A stretch of DNA of 64,000 bases from Roseiarcus sp963816065 (GCA_963816065.1 CAWFJG010000030.1:496001-560000), one strand, 5' to 3'; positions 1 to 10,159 are shown, numbered from the stretch's first letter. Translations and numbers: made by a program. The notes: a model not told the origin generated them from the letters alone.

Positions 1-1
1 C

Positions 2-1181
2 AACATCAAGGCGACGGCCGAACGCTTGCAGGCCGAAAGCGCGGACGTGTTCCTGTCGTTCCTGCCGCTGTCGCACACGCTCGAGCGCACCTGCGGCTAC
101 TATTTTCCGATCGCCGCCGGCTCGGCGGTGGCGTTCTCGCGCTCGGTCAAGCTGCTCGCCGACGACTTCAAATTGGTGCGTCCGACCGCCGTCGTCTCCG
201 TGCCGCGCATCTACGAGCGCTTTTACGCGGCGATCATGGAGCGGCGCGCCGCGCTCGGACCGCCGCAACGCGCCCTGTTCGACATGGCCCTGGCGGTCGG
301 GCTCAGGCGCTACGAGGCGAGGCGGCGCGGCAAGCCGCCATCGACCGTCGACCGGTTCGCTCTGGCCGGCGCTCGACCGCGCCGTGGCCGCGCCGGTCCG
401 GGCCCAGTTCGGCGGCCGCCTCAGGATCGCCTTCACCGGCGGCGCGCCGATCGGGCAGGCGGTCATCCGGCTCTTCCTCGGCCTTGGCCTCGATATTTTG
501 CAAGGCTACGGCATGACCGAACTGTCGCCGGTGGCGTCGGTCAACACGCCCGAAGACAACGACGAGCGCTCGGTCGGTCGCCCGCTTCCCGGCGTCGAGG
601 CGAAGCTCGGCGACAATCAGGAGTTGCTCATCCGCGGCCCGAACGTGATGGTCGGCTATTGGAACCGGCCCGAGGAGACGGCCCGGGTGAAGGAGCCCGA
701 CGGCTGGCTGCACACCGGCGACCAGGCGCGGATCGCGGACGGCCGAATCTATATCACCGGGCGAATCAAGGAGATCATCGTGACCTCGACCGGCGAGAAA
801 GTCTCGCCGGGCGACCTCGAGACGGCGATCCTCGCCGACACCTTGTTCGTCAACGCCATGGTGCTGGGCGAGAACCGCCCCTATCTCGCCGTCGTCGCCG
901 CGCTCGACCCAAGGATCTGGGCGCGCGAGAGCCAGGCGCTCGCCGGAGACGCCGAGCCGGGGGCGAAGACGGCTGAAGCCGAGTTCCTGCTGGCGCGCAT
1001 CCGCGAGGCGGTGAAGGTCTTTCCCGCTTACGCGACGCCGCGCGCGGTGATCTGGACGACCGAACCCTGGACCGTTGAATCGACGCTGGTGACCCCAACC
1101 CTGAAGAACAAGCGGCTCAACATCGAAGCCCGCTTCGCCAAGGAGATCGAAGCGCTCTATGCGCGAAAGCGCGCGGCGTAG
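2..1181 (+). CDS. Long-chain acyl-CoA synthetase (AMP-forming), 3' part, one frameshift
   Basis: This is an ANL-superfamily enzyme that activates fatty acids to acyl-CoA through an acyl-adenylate. The window opens inside the gene, so the N-terminus is missing. Visible motifs are LPLSHTLERT, the adenylate-binding motif QGYGMTELSP near position 505, GWLHTGD near 703, and the hinge and C-terminal region ITGRIKEIIVTSTGEK near 755, ending in a lysine-bearing tail. The long-chain FadD15-like subfamily is the best fit. The reading frame changes near base 359: the first part lies in frame 2 and the rest in frame 3, and one extra base (the G in TTC-G-CTC) restores a continuous protein of about 392 residues. 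The 3' tail reappears as a 58-base relic at 10684-10741. The family is sure; the exact acyl chain preference is not. Confidence 0.85.
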   Translation, partial: TSRRRPNACRPKARTCSCRSCRCRTRSSAPAATIFRSPPARRWRSRARSSCSPTTSNWCVRPPSSPCRASTSAFTRRSWSGAPRSDRRNAPCSTWPWRSGSGATRRGGAASRHRPSTGSLWPALDRAVAAPVRAQFGGRLRIAFTGGAPIGQAVIRLFLGLGLDILQGYGMTELSPVASVNTPEDNDERSVGRPLPGVEAKLGDNQELLIRGPNVMVGYWNRPEETARVKEPDGWLHTGDQARIADGRIYITGRIKEIIVTSTGEKVSPGDLETAILADTLFVNAMVLGENRPYLAVVAALDPRIWARESQALAGDAEPGAKTAEAEFLLARIREAVKVFPAYATPRAVIWTTEPWTVESTLVTPTLKNKRLNIEARFAKEIEALYARKRAA

Positions 1182-1724
1182 GGGCGTCTGCGGAGCGGGA
1201 GAACGGAATTGGATCGCCGGAGGCGGGCGCCTGACCGATTGTGGTCTCGAATGGTCAAACAGGAGCGATTCGGAGCGTCAACGCTTTCGCGCGCCCGCGT
1301 TCTTGGCGCGCTCGATTGGCGCGATTTGCACATCTGGCCGCCCCAGCAGTCGGTCGGTAGACTACCGGAACCCGCCTGTTCCAGATAGCCCGATGAACTG
1401 GCGGACTGCGAAGCGGCCGTACCCCGAAAATGGTCGGAACGCTTAAGTTTCGACCCTCAGCGGTCCCCCAAGATCGGCACTGTGAAAGGGCGAATAGCCG
1501 GGGAAAGCGGTCTTTGGCTGAAACGTCGGTTTTAAAGTAGCCGCCGCCCGCGTGAAAGGCAGCTATTCAAGTGCTCTCAAAGCCGACCGGGAAATATGGC
1601 GTGATCACTACGCTGACCCCGAATTGGTCGCTGAGGGCGAAGGGCCGAATGCACACCGAGCGCACCAACCCGCGCTCCGGCGATCCTGCACCCGCTTCGC
1701 GTTTTCCTGTGACGTTCCAGTGTG
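1182..1724. other. Intergenic stretch, no gene recognised
   Basis: About 540 bases lie between the acyl-CoA synthetase stop and the convergent Hint-domain gene. Short open frames exist but none shows a recognisable protein, a good start site or a conserved motif. One isolated GCCTGTT heptamer occurs near 1375, with no array around it. No terminator hairpin with a T-run is obvious. Confidence 0.5.
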
Positions 1725-3104
1725 CTAACTGACTGCGACGAGGCGCGGCCGTGCGGTGGTCTGGCGAATTTGCGGCTTTTCGGGAGCATTCCACTTCCGA
1801 GTCACCTTGCTTTGATGAGACACAAGAACCGAAACGCCACCTTCCAAGCCCGCCCAAAGTTGCGGATCGAGGACCAGCTCACCAGTCGTCCACCGCCAGC
1901 TTGTCCCGGCGCGCTCCTCGACGCTGTAAACGCCCTCGCAGAGCCGCCTGTCATCGACGCAAATGCGGCGAGGTTCGCCGGAGCCCCCCGAGAAAGAAAG
2001 CCCTGTCAGCTTCAAACCGAGCGACCGCCTGTCGCCCGCGCCGAACGCATTGGGCACGAATGTGTTGGAGACGAGTCGGACGTCCCGTGCGTCGGCTGGG
2101 AAAAGGAATACGGCCACGCCGCCCTCGGCGAGCGGACGGAGGACCTTTCCATCGACGGCAAGGCGCAGTTCGGGATCGAACGACGGCGTCCAGCCGATCG
2201 CCTCCGCGCGAGTCGCGAGGCGGCTGCGTACGAAATCGAGCGTCGGACCGCCCCTTACGACCGGACGGCAAAAATCGGCGTGCGTCCGGTCTCGCCCTTC
2301 GGCGATGGCGGGAGGCAGGCCGCCCGCCTCCGAGAAGCCCCCACGGTTACCCATGGCCAAATAGCTCTCCGCCGGCAGATTGTTGGCGATCAGGACATCG
2401 TGGCTGTCGAGTTCGATGTGCCAGTAACCGATTTTATCCGTTCCGACCTGGGCGATGGTGCTGCCGTTGACAAGATCGCCGATGAGAATGAACACCTCGC
2501 CGAGCAGATCCACGCAGACCGAATGGCCGGCCGAGAGATAAAGGTCCTGCGAAGGCCGTCCGGGGCCGAAGGCGTCGGTGACGATCCGGATCGGCTGTCC
2601 GGGGCTCGCGTTGGGCATCAGGCGGAAGTCGATGTTGGCGTGGCCGATCCATTTGACCGGGCGCTTTTCGCCCGAGGCGGTGAGGACGAGATCGCCGGCC
2701 CTGAGCGTCTCGACCGGAACGTCACCATGGGGTGTGCGGATTAGCGTGCCGAGAGCGTAGCAAACAGTAAAAGGTGTAGAACTAAAAGTATTCAGGTTCG
2801 AGCCAATGGGAACTGAGCCGTCGTTGCTAAACAGAAAGTAATTCCCACCTGCGTTTTGACCAATGACGCCATCGCCGTTGGTTTCCCAACCAACAAAAGT
2901 GTATGTGCCGCCGAATGCCGTGTTTGTAGTGGGGTCACTGAACGTGACGCCAAACGTTTCGCCGACGGTGATGACGGTATTGCTACTTCCAGACCCAACG
3001 TCGGTCGAAGCGCTGTTCGGGACCAGCGAAAGGACTTTCCCATTGGTGCTGTTGCCATTCTGATCGAGCGTGTAAAGGAAATTTGCCGTGAAGTTCGCCG
3101 TCAT
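1725..3104 (-). CDS. Hint-domain (Hedgehog/intein-type) secreted or surface protein
   Basis: The 459-residue protein has two parts. Residues 1 to about 110 form a Ser/Thr/Asn/Gly-rich beta-type region without a classical signal peptide. From about residue 114 a Hint domain starts at a cysteine: CYALGTLIRTP, then DVPVETLRAGDLVLTASG and KWIGH, followed by the later AGHSVCV and HDVLIANNLPAESY blocks. This matches the Hint_2 type found alone in alphaproteobacterial proteins. Hint domains can self-cleave at the N-terminal Cys. The usual intein C-terminal His-Asn is not evident, so autoproteolysis or ester formation, as in Hedgehog and bacterial intein-like proteins, is more likely than splicing. 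No neighbour suggests a partner. The natural substrate and role are unknown. Confidence 0.75.
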   Translation of the reverse strand: MTANFTANFLYTLDQNGNSTNGKVLSLVPNSASTDVGSGSSNTVITVGETFGVTFSDPTTNTAFGGTYTFVGWETNGDGVIGQNAGGNYFLFSNDGSVPIGSNLNTFSSTPFTVCYALGTLIRTPHGDVPVETLRAGDLVLTASGEKRPVKWIGHANIDFRLMPNASPGQPIRIVTDAFGPGRPSQDLYLSAGHSVCVDLLGEVFILIGDLVNGSTIAQVGTDKIGYWHIELDSHDVLIANNLPAESYLAMGNRGGFSEAGGLPPAIAEGRDRTHADFCRPVVRGGPTLDFVRSRLATRAEAIGWTPSFDPELRLAVDGKVLRPLAEGGVAVFLFPADARDVRLVSNTFVPNAFGAGDRRSLGLKLTGLSFSGGSGEPRRICVDDRRLCEGVYSVEERAGTSWRWTTGELVLDPQLWAGLEGGVSVLVSHQSKVTRKWNAPEKPQIRQTTARPRLVAVS

Positions 3105-3341
3105 CGGTTGTTTCTCCGCATCGTAACGCTCTTTCGGCTCCAGCGACAGGTCGAAAGTCTGCGACCCTGTCGCAACATACCTGAAGGGACATTACCTGCA
3201 AGGCATTGAGGTGAAGGTTACCATCGGTAGTCGCTCCGAGCGCCAGAAAGCGGACCTCTGGTGAAGGCGCACGTTGCGGCTGCGCGGTCATAGCCGGCGA
3301 CCGAGACCCAATAAGTCCACTGCGTAGAGCGCGGCGGCCGG

Positions 3342-4037
3342 TTAACCTTCGAGCATGGCCCGCAATTCGTCGGGGGCGAGAATTCGCACCCGGCGATAGG
3401 AGACCTCGACGCGGCCGTCGGCTTCAAGCTTTCTCAGCACCGTTCCGGCGGTCGTGCGGGCGAGGTTAGTCATCGTGGCGAAGTCTTCTTGGCTGACGTC
3501 GACTTCGATCGGCTGGGAGCCTTCCGGCGTGCGATACCGGCAGCCGCCGAGGCGCAACAGCACCGCGACACCGCGCTTGAAGTGGTCGCGGATCAGAAGG
3601 TCGTCGGCAGCGCCGATGGCGACGTCAATATGCAGGATCGATGCGAGGCCGAAGAAACGCCAGGCGCCGGGGTCCGCCGTGACGATCTCGCGGATGGCGG
3701 GCAACGACAGATGAAGGACTTCCGTGTCGCGGGCCACCGCGAGGCCGATCCGGCGCGGCTGCTCGGTGAACGCCGCCGCCTCGCCGAACCACGTGCCGGG
3801 CTGCGCGAAATGGGCGATGAAGGGTCCTCGTTCCCCGGGCGCGATGGAGATCGCCAGATTGCCGCGGACGAGCCCATACATGCCGCCGGGCGGGTCGCCG
3901 ACCGAATAGATCGTCGCGCCAGCCTCGAATTCCTGCAATTTGCAGCGATCGAGCACGATGCGGCGGAACGGCGGCGGCACAAAGCTCAGCCAGCCCTGCC
4001 GCGAAACGATGTCGTCCGCCCTAGCGAACGGGGACAT
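3342..4037 (-). CDS. Crp/Fnr-family transcriptional regulator
   Basis: A 231-residue cytoplasmic regulator. Residues 20-130 form a cyclic-nucleotide-type beta-roll (the GATIYSVGDPPGGMYGLVRG block). Residues 155-225 form a winged helix-turn-helix, with DVSQEDFATMTNLARTTAGT as the recognition region. The Fnr-type N-terminal cysteine cluster is absent, so it is not an iron-sulfur oxygen sensor of the Fnr kind. The beta-roll lacks the clear Arg-Ser phosphate cassette of Crp, so the ligand cannot be named. It is divergent from the DUF1254/sulfatase pair, with a palindrome in between, which suggests autoregulation or control of that pair. Confidence 0.85.
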   Translation of the reverse strand: MSPFARADDIVSRQGWLSFVPPPFRRIVLDRCKLQEFEAGATIYSVGDPPGGMYGLVRGNLAISIAPGERGPFIAHFAQPGTWFGEAAAFTEQPRRIGLAVARDTEVLHLSLPAIREIVTADPGAWRFFGLASILHIDVAIGAADDLLIRDHFKRGVAVLLRLGGCRYRTPEGSQPIEVDVSQEDFATMTNLARTTAGTVLRKLEADGRVEVSYRRVRILAPDELRAMLEG

Positions 4038-4129
4038 GGACCTCTCCTTGAGCGTCGGGCGGTTGGCTTCCTCCGCCCCGACGGTCGAACCCCGAGGACG
4101 CGCGAAAAAATTTCAGGAATCTTTGCCGA

Positions 4130-4147
4130 TTGATCGCCGGCGGTCAA
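4130..4147. promoter_or_regulatory. Near-perfect palindrome between divergent genes, candidate operator
   Basis: TTGATCGCCGGCGGTCAA is an 18-base inverted repeat with one asymmetric pair (TTGATCGCC against TTGACCGCC). It lies 93 bases upstream of the Crp/Fnr-type gene and 160 upstream of the DUF1254 gene. The TTGA...TCAA ends resemble Crp/Fnr half sites, but the spacing is wider than in a standard Fnr box. That it binds the neighbouring regulator is inference. Confidence 0.4.
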
Positions 4148-4290
4148 TCTGGGCCTGGAATTCGGGCTAAGGGACGCGACCGTTTCGGGGCGCCTCGGCG
4201 CTCTACGCGGCGGATCAGCGGCGGCGGAGATCGCCAGAGACGTTCAAGGGTGGAGCAGTCGAAACAAGTCCGACACGTTCGAGGATGAAT

Positions 4291-5719
4291 ATGCGCGGTT
4301 CAAGGTTCCTGATTTGGCGCCAGCTCATTGCGGGCTCGCTGATTGCTCTCGGGCTTGTCTGGGCATTGGCTAATATCGGTAAGGCCCAAATGGCGAAAGC
4401 TGACGAATCTCCGCCCCTCGACTGGCGCGAGCAGAACGCCTATACGCTCGGCGCCCAGGCCTATCTCTACGCGTTCCCCTGGGCCTACATGCCCAACGCT
4501 CGATGGCTGCGCACCGAAGCCCTCGACCGGCAGGCAGACCGCTTCGACCACATCCGTCATCTCGAAGACGCGGCGCATCTTAGCGGTGGCGCGCCCAACA
4601 ACGACACCCTCTATTCGCGCGCCTGGGTCTACCTCACGGACGAACCGGTCATCCTCACCGTGCCGGAAATCGCCGACCGCTACTACACAATGGAGATCGT
4701 CGACTTCATGGGCGACAATTTCGCCTATGTCGGCACGCGCGCGACGGGAACGAAAGCAGGCAATTACGCGATTGTCGGTCCCGACTGGAAAGGAACGCTG
4801 CCCGAGGGTGTAAAGGCCCTGCCGCCATCATCGACGCCGTGGGCCACGATCCTCGGGCGCACTTACGTAAAGGACGCGTCCGATCTCGACGCCGCGCACA
4901 CACTCCAGGACCAGTACAAGCTGACCCCCCTTTCGCAATGGGGCAAGGCGGACGTCACTCCGCCCAAGGATGCGGTCATCTGGCAAGCCTTTGACCCGAA
5001 GGCCGATCCGCTCGCGGACTGGAAGACGATCAATCGCGCAATGATCGAAGTCCCGCCGCCGGCGCGCGACGCCGCCATGTTGCAGCAATTTTCGCGCATC
5101 GGGGTCGGACCCGCGCACGATGTCGATACGCAGGACGCCAACACGAAGCGCGGCCTCGCGCGCGCCGCTGTCGATGGAAAAAAGATCATCGCCGAAGCCT
5201 TCACCGACGGATACTCTGCAGAAGGTCGTAAACGGCTGGAACTACCCGCCGCCGGCCACTGGGCGGCCGACCCCGACCCGCGACTGGCTATTCCGCGACG
5301 TGCAGATGCTGGCGGGCTTCGTCGCCAACGATCCTGTCGAGGCGACCTACCTGAACGTCTCGGTCGACGGCGACGGCAAGCCGCTGACCGGCAAGAACCG
5401 CTACGTCATCCATTTCGACAAGGGCGGCGAACCCAAGGTCAAGGCGTTCTGGTCGGTGACCATGTACAATCCGCAGTACAATCTCGTCGCCAATCCGATC
5501 GAACGGTATTCGCTCGGCGACCGCAGCGGAATGAAGCCCGACGCGGACGGCGGCCTTACGATCTTCGTGCAGAAGGACTTGCCGGGCGCCGACAAGGAAA
5601 GCAACTGGCTGCCCGCGCCCGATGGGCAGTTTTTCATGATCCTGCGCACCTATCTGCCGTCGGACGACATCGTGAATCAGACATGGCAACCGCCGAAGAT
5701 CACGAACGTCGGTGGGTAG
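4291..5719 (+). CDS. DUF1254/DUF1214 secreted protein, one frameshift
   Basis: After one base is removed this gives about 475 residues. It begins with a signal peptide or membrane anchor (LIAGSLIALGLVWALANIG). The DUF1254 region follows (AYLYAFPWAYMPNARW and APNNDTLYSRAWVYL), and the C-terminal DUF1214 region carries FWSVTMYNPQYNLVANP and YSLGDR. The family is common in proteobacteria; its biochemical role is not established. The frame changes from 1 to 2 near base 5209, where removing one G gives a continuous FTD-DTLQKVVNGW. Start choice: ATG at 4291 has GAGG at a better distance than the ATG at 4285. It lies 30 bases upstream of the arylsulfatase on the same strand, so the two are probably co-transcribed. 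Confidence 0.85.
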
Positions 5720-5749
5720 AACGGCGACACAAATACAGATGAGGACGTT

Positions 5750-8186
5750 ATGGCAATCGCTAAGAACGCCGCGGGACAGCTTGGCAAGGGCGGCATCACG
5801 AGACGCCATCTCGTGAAGATCACGAACTCCATCGGCGCCGGCATCACCGCCGCGGTCGTCGTGGGAAAGACGACGACCGTCGCTTTCGCTCAGCAGGTCC
5901 GTGACGCGCTGGGATCGGTTCTGCCTTTCCAGCCGGTCCCCACGGCGAGCACGGCGGGGCCGACTTTGCAGGAATCGAAGCATGTCCGGCGCGCCGAGCC
6001 GAACCACCTTCCTCCCGACGCGCCGAACATCCTGATCGTCCTTCTCGACGATGTCGGCTTCGGTTTGGCCGACACGCTCGGCGGCGAGGTGCACACCCCG
6101 ACATTGACGCGCCTTGCAGAGGACGGCATCGCCTTCAACCAGTTCCACACGACTTCGATCTGCTCGCCGACGCGGGCCGCCATGCTGACCGGACGCAATC
6201 ACCAGCGGGTCGGCTCGGGCACGATCGCGGAACGCGCGCTCGATTTCGACGGCTACACCGGCGTCATTCCGAAGACCGCGGCGACGGTTGCGCAGGTGCT
6301 GCGCGACTACGGCTACAAGACCTCGGCCTTCGGCAAATGGCACAACACGCCGGCGACGGAAACGACCGCGATGGGTCCGTTCGACCGTTGGCCGACCGGA
6401 TACGGCTTCGACTATTTCTACGGGTTCATGGCCGGCGAGACCTCGCAATATGAGCCGCGCCTGTTCGAGAACACCCTGCCGATCGAGCCGCCGCGCGACG
6501 AGAGCTATCACCTGAGTTCGGATATGGCGGACAAGGCGCTCGCGTGGCTCCGCAAGCATCGTGCCTTCGCGCCCGATAAGCCGTTCCTGATGTACTGGGC
6601 GCCGGGCGCGGCGCACGGGCCTCATCACGTCTTCAAGGAATGGGCCAACAAATACAAAGGCAAGTTCGATGACGGCTGGGACGCCTATCGCGAGCGTGTG
6701 TTCCAGCGGCAGAAGGACATCGGCTGGATTCCGGCCAATACTAAGCTCACGCCGCGCGCAGACACGATGGCGTCATGGGACAGCATTCCGGAATTGCAGC
6801 GCCCCTTCCAGCGCCGCCTGATGGAAGTCTTCGCGGGTTTCGTCGAGCATGTCGACGCGCAGGTCGGCCGGCTCGTCGATGGGCTCGAGGACATGAAGAT
6901 TTGCGAAAACACGATCATCTTCTATGTCTTCGGCGACAACGGTTCGAGCGCCGAAGGACAGAACGGCACGATCAGCGAGCTTCTCGCGCAGAACATGATC
7001 CCCAACACGATCGAGCAGCAACTCACCGCGCTCGACGCGATCGGCGGCCTCGACGCGCTCGGGACGCCCAAGACCGACAACATGTATCACGCCGGCTGGG
7101 CCTGGGCCGGCGACACACCGTTCCGCCACACAAAGCTTGTCGCCTCGCATTTCGGCGGCACACGCAATCCGCTGGTGATCTCCTGGCCCAAGGGCGTCAA
7201 GCCCGACAAGACGCCGCGATCGCAGTTCCACCACGTCAACGACATTGCGCCGACGATCTACGACATCCTCGGGATCACCCCGCCCGATGTGGTCGACGGA
7301 TGGAAGCAGCTGCCGATCGACGGCGTCAGCATGACGTATGCCTTCAGCGATCCTACGGCGCCGGGCAGAAAGCAGACCCAGTATTTCGAGAACAACGGCA
7401 GTCGGGCGATCTACCACGACGGTTGGATCGCCGCCGCCTTCGGCCCGCTGATCCCATGGCTGCCTGTCACGCCGGGCCTCGACACGTGGGACGCCAACAC
7501 CGATCGGTGGGAGCTTTACGACATCCGGAAAGACTTTTCAGAAGCCGATGATCTCGCGGAGAAGGAGCCGCAACGCCTAGAGGAGATGAAGACGCTGTTC
7601 CTGACGGAGGCCAAGGAGAACCAGGTCTTTCCGGTCGGCGCAGGCCTCTGGACGCGGCTGCACCCAGAGGACCGGGTGAAGGTCCCTTACACGCATTGGG
7701 ACTTCGAACTCGACGACGACACGACTGCCCGAATTCGCCAGTCCGGGGCTTGGGCGCGAAAGCAATCGCGTCATGGTGGACATGGAAGCGGATTTAGGCG
7801 CCTCCGGCGTCATCTATGCTCTCGGCGGCATTGGCGGAGGTCTGACGCTATACATGGACAAGGGTCACCTCGTCTACGAATACAACATGATGATGATCGA
7901 ACGCTACATCGGGCGGTCCGCCGCGCCGATCGGCGCCGGCAAGCATCGAATCGTCGTCGATACCTCGATCGCCAACCGGGCCGGAGCCGCTGACGTTGCG
8001 ATCACTGTCGACGGGCAGGAGGCAATCCGCGTCGCTGTCAAGCGGACAGTCGCCGGGGCCTTCTCGGCGAGTGAAACCTTCGACGTTGGCGTCGACCTCG
8101 GCTCACCGGTCTCGTTCGACTATTTCGAGCGCCAGCCGTTCGCGTTCAACGGGAAAATTGGTGCGGTGACCGTGGACCTCAAGTAG
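5750..8186 (+). CDS. Arylsulfatase (type I sulfatase), probable Tat export, one frameshift
   Basis: A type I sulfatase that hydrolyses sulfate esters, about 811 residues once one base is removed. The signature CSPTRAAMLTGRN begins at Cys138, the residue converted to formylglycine; Asp100-Asp101 in LLDDVGFG bind the metal. The N-terminus has ITRRHLVK followed by a hydrophobic stretch, which looks like a twin-arginine signal, so a periplasmic location is likely. The C-terminal region after about 660 (SGVIYALGGIGGGLTLYMDK) is the beta-rich domain seen in large bacterial arylsulfatases. The frame shifts from 2 to 3 near 7736. It follows the DUF1254 gene closely. No formylglycine-generating enzyme gene is in the window. 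The physiological substrate is unknown. Confidence 0.9.
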
Positions 8187-8302
8187 CGTCGACACTTCCC
8201 GGCAGAGGACGATCGCCAGCGCGACCAAGCAAAACCAAGACGCCACAAAGGCGCTCGTTTCCACAAAGCAGAACGAAAGCGAACAAGGAAGGGCAGTCAG
8301 TG

Positions 8303-8761
8303 ATGAAGATTTCGAAGCATATGGCGGCGACGGCGATCGTCGCGGCCAGCCTGTTGGCGCTCGCCGAACCCGGCGTGGCGCAGGTGCGGCACGGCGGCGC
8401 TCATGTCAATCGCAGCCATAACGTCAACCGCAACATGAACGTCAATCGCAACGTGAACCGCAACGCGAACGTCAATCGCAACGTGAACCGCAATGCGAAC
8501 GTCAACGTCAACCGGAATGTCAACGTGAACCGCCACGTCGGCGTCGGCGGCGTCGGCTACCACGGCGGCGTCTATCGCGGCGCTTGGGTGGGTCGGCCTT
8601 ATCGCTGGGCGCCGGGCGGCGCGATCGCAGCGGGCGCTGCAATCGGAGTTCTCGCCTATGGCGCGGCGGTCGCCTGGGCGCCCCCGCCCCCGCAGCCTGG
8701 CCTGTGCTGGTACTACAGCGACCCGAGCCAGCGCAACGGCTTCTGGGACACGTGCCCGTAA
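8303..8761 (+). CDS. Asn-rich secreted repeat protein
   Basis: A 152-residue exported protein of unknown function. It has a signal peptide (residues 1-26, ending ...AEPGVAQ). Residues 32-75 form an Asn/Val/Arg repeat built from units such as NVNRN and NANVNRN. A Gly/Ala-rich, weakly hydrophobic stretch follows (about 95-125), and the tail PGLCWYYSDPSQRNGFWDTCP carries two cysteines. Similar tails occur in small exported proteins of Hyphomicrobiales. The ATG at 8303 is preferred over the adjacent GTG at 8300. The repeat is visible at DNA level as near-identical AACGTCAATCGC-type units at 8418-8535. Confidence 0.7.
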   Translation: MKISKHMAATAIVAASLLALAEPGVAQVRHGGAHVNRSHNVNRNMNVNRNVNRNANVNRNVNRNANVNVNRNVNVNRHVGVGGVGYHGGVYRGAWVGRPYRWAPGGAIAAGAAIGVLAYGAAVAWAPPPPQPGLCWYYSDPSQRNGFWDTCP

Positions 8762-9020
8762 GGGAGGTCTGACCGACGCGTGGGCGGCCTCCTGCGATCT
8801 CGCGCATAGAGATGCCGCCGCCTCGACAAGAGGATTGGGGTTCAGCCCTGACGCCGGGGCGGAACCCGCTCCGCCCCTCACCGCGCCTTCGGGCTGGTCA
8901 CGGGTTTGCAGGATATTGAGGCGAGAGAGTCAGCCTCTCGCGGCAGCGGGGCGCGCTTCGCTTATTGCGCCTTTGAGAGAAGCTGACGTGCAGCACACAC
9001 AGAAGCAAGGAGAGGCTGGG

Positions 9021-9728
9021 ATGAATAAGTCGGTTGCAGAATTCATCGGAACTTTCGCCCTGGTGTTTTTCGGCTGCGGGGCGGCGGTCGTCGGCGGCAT
9101 GGGAACCGGCCCAACAGCCGTCAATCTCCTTGGCATCGCGAGCGCTTTCGGCTTCGCAATCGTAGCGATGGCCTATGGCATCGGGCCGATTTCAGGCTGC
9201 CACGTCAATCCGGCGGTCAGCTTCGGCGTCTTCGTCGCCGGGCGCATGAGTGCAGCAGAGATGATCCAATACTGGATTGCACAGGTGCTCGGCGCGATCG
9301 TCGGCGCGGCCGTGCTCTATCTCATCTTGTCGGGCAAGGCGTCGGGCTGGACCGGCGGGCTCGGCCAGAACGGCTGGGGATCCGGCAATTTCGGCGAGTA
9401 CAACTTGGTCTCGGCCTTGGTGTTCGAGGTCTTTGGGACGTTTCTGTTCCTGGTCTGCATCCTCGGCGTCACCCATCCGTTCGCTCCGACCGGCTTCGCC
9501 GGCCTCGCGATCGGCCTGACGCTGGTTGTGGTCCACCTCGTCGGCATCAACATCACCGGAACCTCAGTCAATCCGGCGCGCTCGATCGGGCCGGCGTTAG
9601 CTGGCTTTGCGTCGAACCCCGGCGCCGTGGCGCAACTCTGGCTCTTCATCGTCGCCCCGCTGATTGGCGCGGGAGCCGCGGGCTTTCTCTTCAAGGAGAG
9701 CGCGCTGCTCGACGCGAAGAAGGGCTGA
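9021..9728 (+). CDS. aqpZ: Aquaporin Z (MIP family water channel)
   Basis: A 235-residue inner-membrane channel with six hydrophobic segments and the two hallmark NPA loops: GCHVNPAVSFG (NPA at 63-65) and TSVNPARSIGPAL (NPA at 184-186, with Arg187 of the selectivity filter). The Phe/His/Thr/Arg-type filter expected of water-selective AqpZ is consistent with the FFGCG, TSVNPAR and neighbouring residues. ATG at 9021 follows AGGAGAGG. It is a single gene; a strong inverted repeat follows the stop. Selective water transport is the family role. Confidence 0.93.
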   Translation: MNKSVAEFIGTFALVFFGCGAAVVGGMGTGPTAVNLLGIASAFGFAIVAMAYGIGPISGCHVNPAVSFGVFVAGRMSAAEMIQYWIAQVLGAIVGAAVLYLILSGKASGWTGGLGQNGWGSGNFGEYNLVSALVFEVFGTFLFLVCILGVTHPFAPTGFAGLAIGLTLVVVHLVGINITGTSVNPARSIGPALAGFASNPGAVAQLWLFIVAPLIGAGAAGFLFKESALLDAKKG

Positions 9729-9751
9729 AGAACGCCAGTTTGCGCTCTATC

Positions 9752-9791
9752 CGAACGGTCAAGACGGGCTGTTGCTTATCTTGACCGTTCG
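9752..9791 (+). terminator. 13-bp perfect inverted repeat after aqpZ
   Basis: CGAACGGTCAAGA and TCTTGACCGTTCG are exact reverse complements separated by 14 bases, starting 24 bases after the aqpZ stop. There is no T-run afterwards, so this is either a factor-dependent terminator or an RNA-stabilising hairpin. The rest of the stretch up to 10159 shows no gene. Confidence 0.5.
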
Positions 9792-10159
9792 AAACCGCGA
9801 TCAATCCAATGACCGCTGAGCCCCGACGTCGAAATGGTCTCCGAATTTCCGCTCCGCGCGGACTCTACGCGTAGCGGCAAGCACTACGTCGCGAGCGGCA
9901 GTTCGACGAAAGACCGGGTCGAAACGGCCCGGAGCAGTCGGTCGCCGGAACTGTCCCGCAACAGTGGACCTCCAATCTCCCGAGCGCATTGGCGGCGAAC
10001 GGCGACGCTTGCGGCTTGAAAAACTCCGCTGCCGGCGGCAATCTTGGCCTAACTGAGCGCTCCATCTGGAGAATCCTGGTTCAGATCCCCTGTCTTGGTC
10101 TATGCCGATTGGGCCGCCATCCGGCAAATCTTTCCCAAAGCAGCAAACAGGAGGGATTC

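Noticed and set aside
1159..1446. A 95-codon frame after the acyl-CoA synthetase.
   Set aside because: It overlaps the end of the synthetase, has no Shine-Dalgarno and no recognisable pattern.
5288..6628. A 446-codon minus-strand frame across the DUF1254/sulfatase junction.
   Set aside because: It has no family pattern and lies opposite two recognised genes.
8418..8535. A short direct-repeat tract that could suggest a CRISPR array.
   Set aside because: The repeats are in frame, without unique spacers of constant length, and encode the NVNRN protein tract.
10045..10110. A tRNA-like T-arm sequence (GGTTCAGATCC).
   Set aside because: The conserved A58 position is wrong and no acceptor, D or anticodon stems can be paired.
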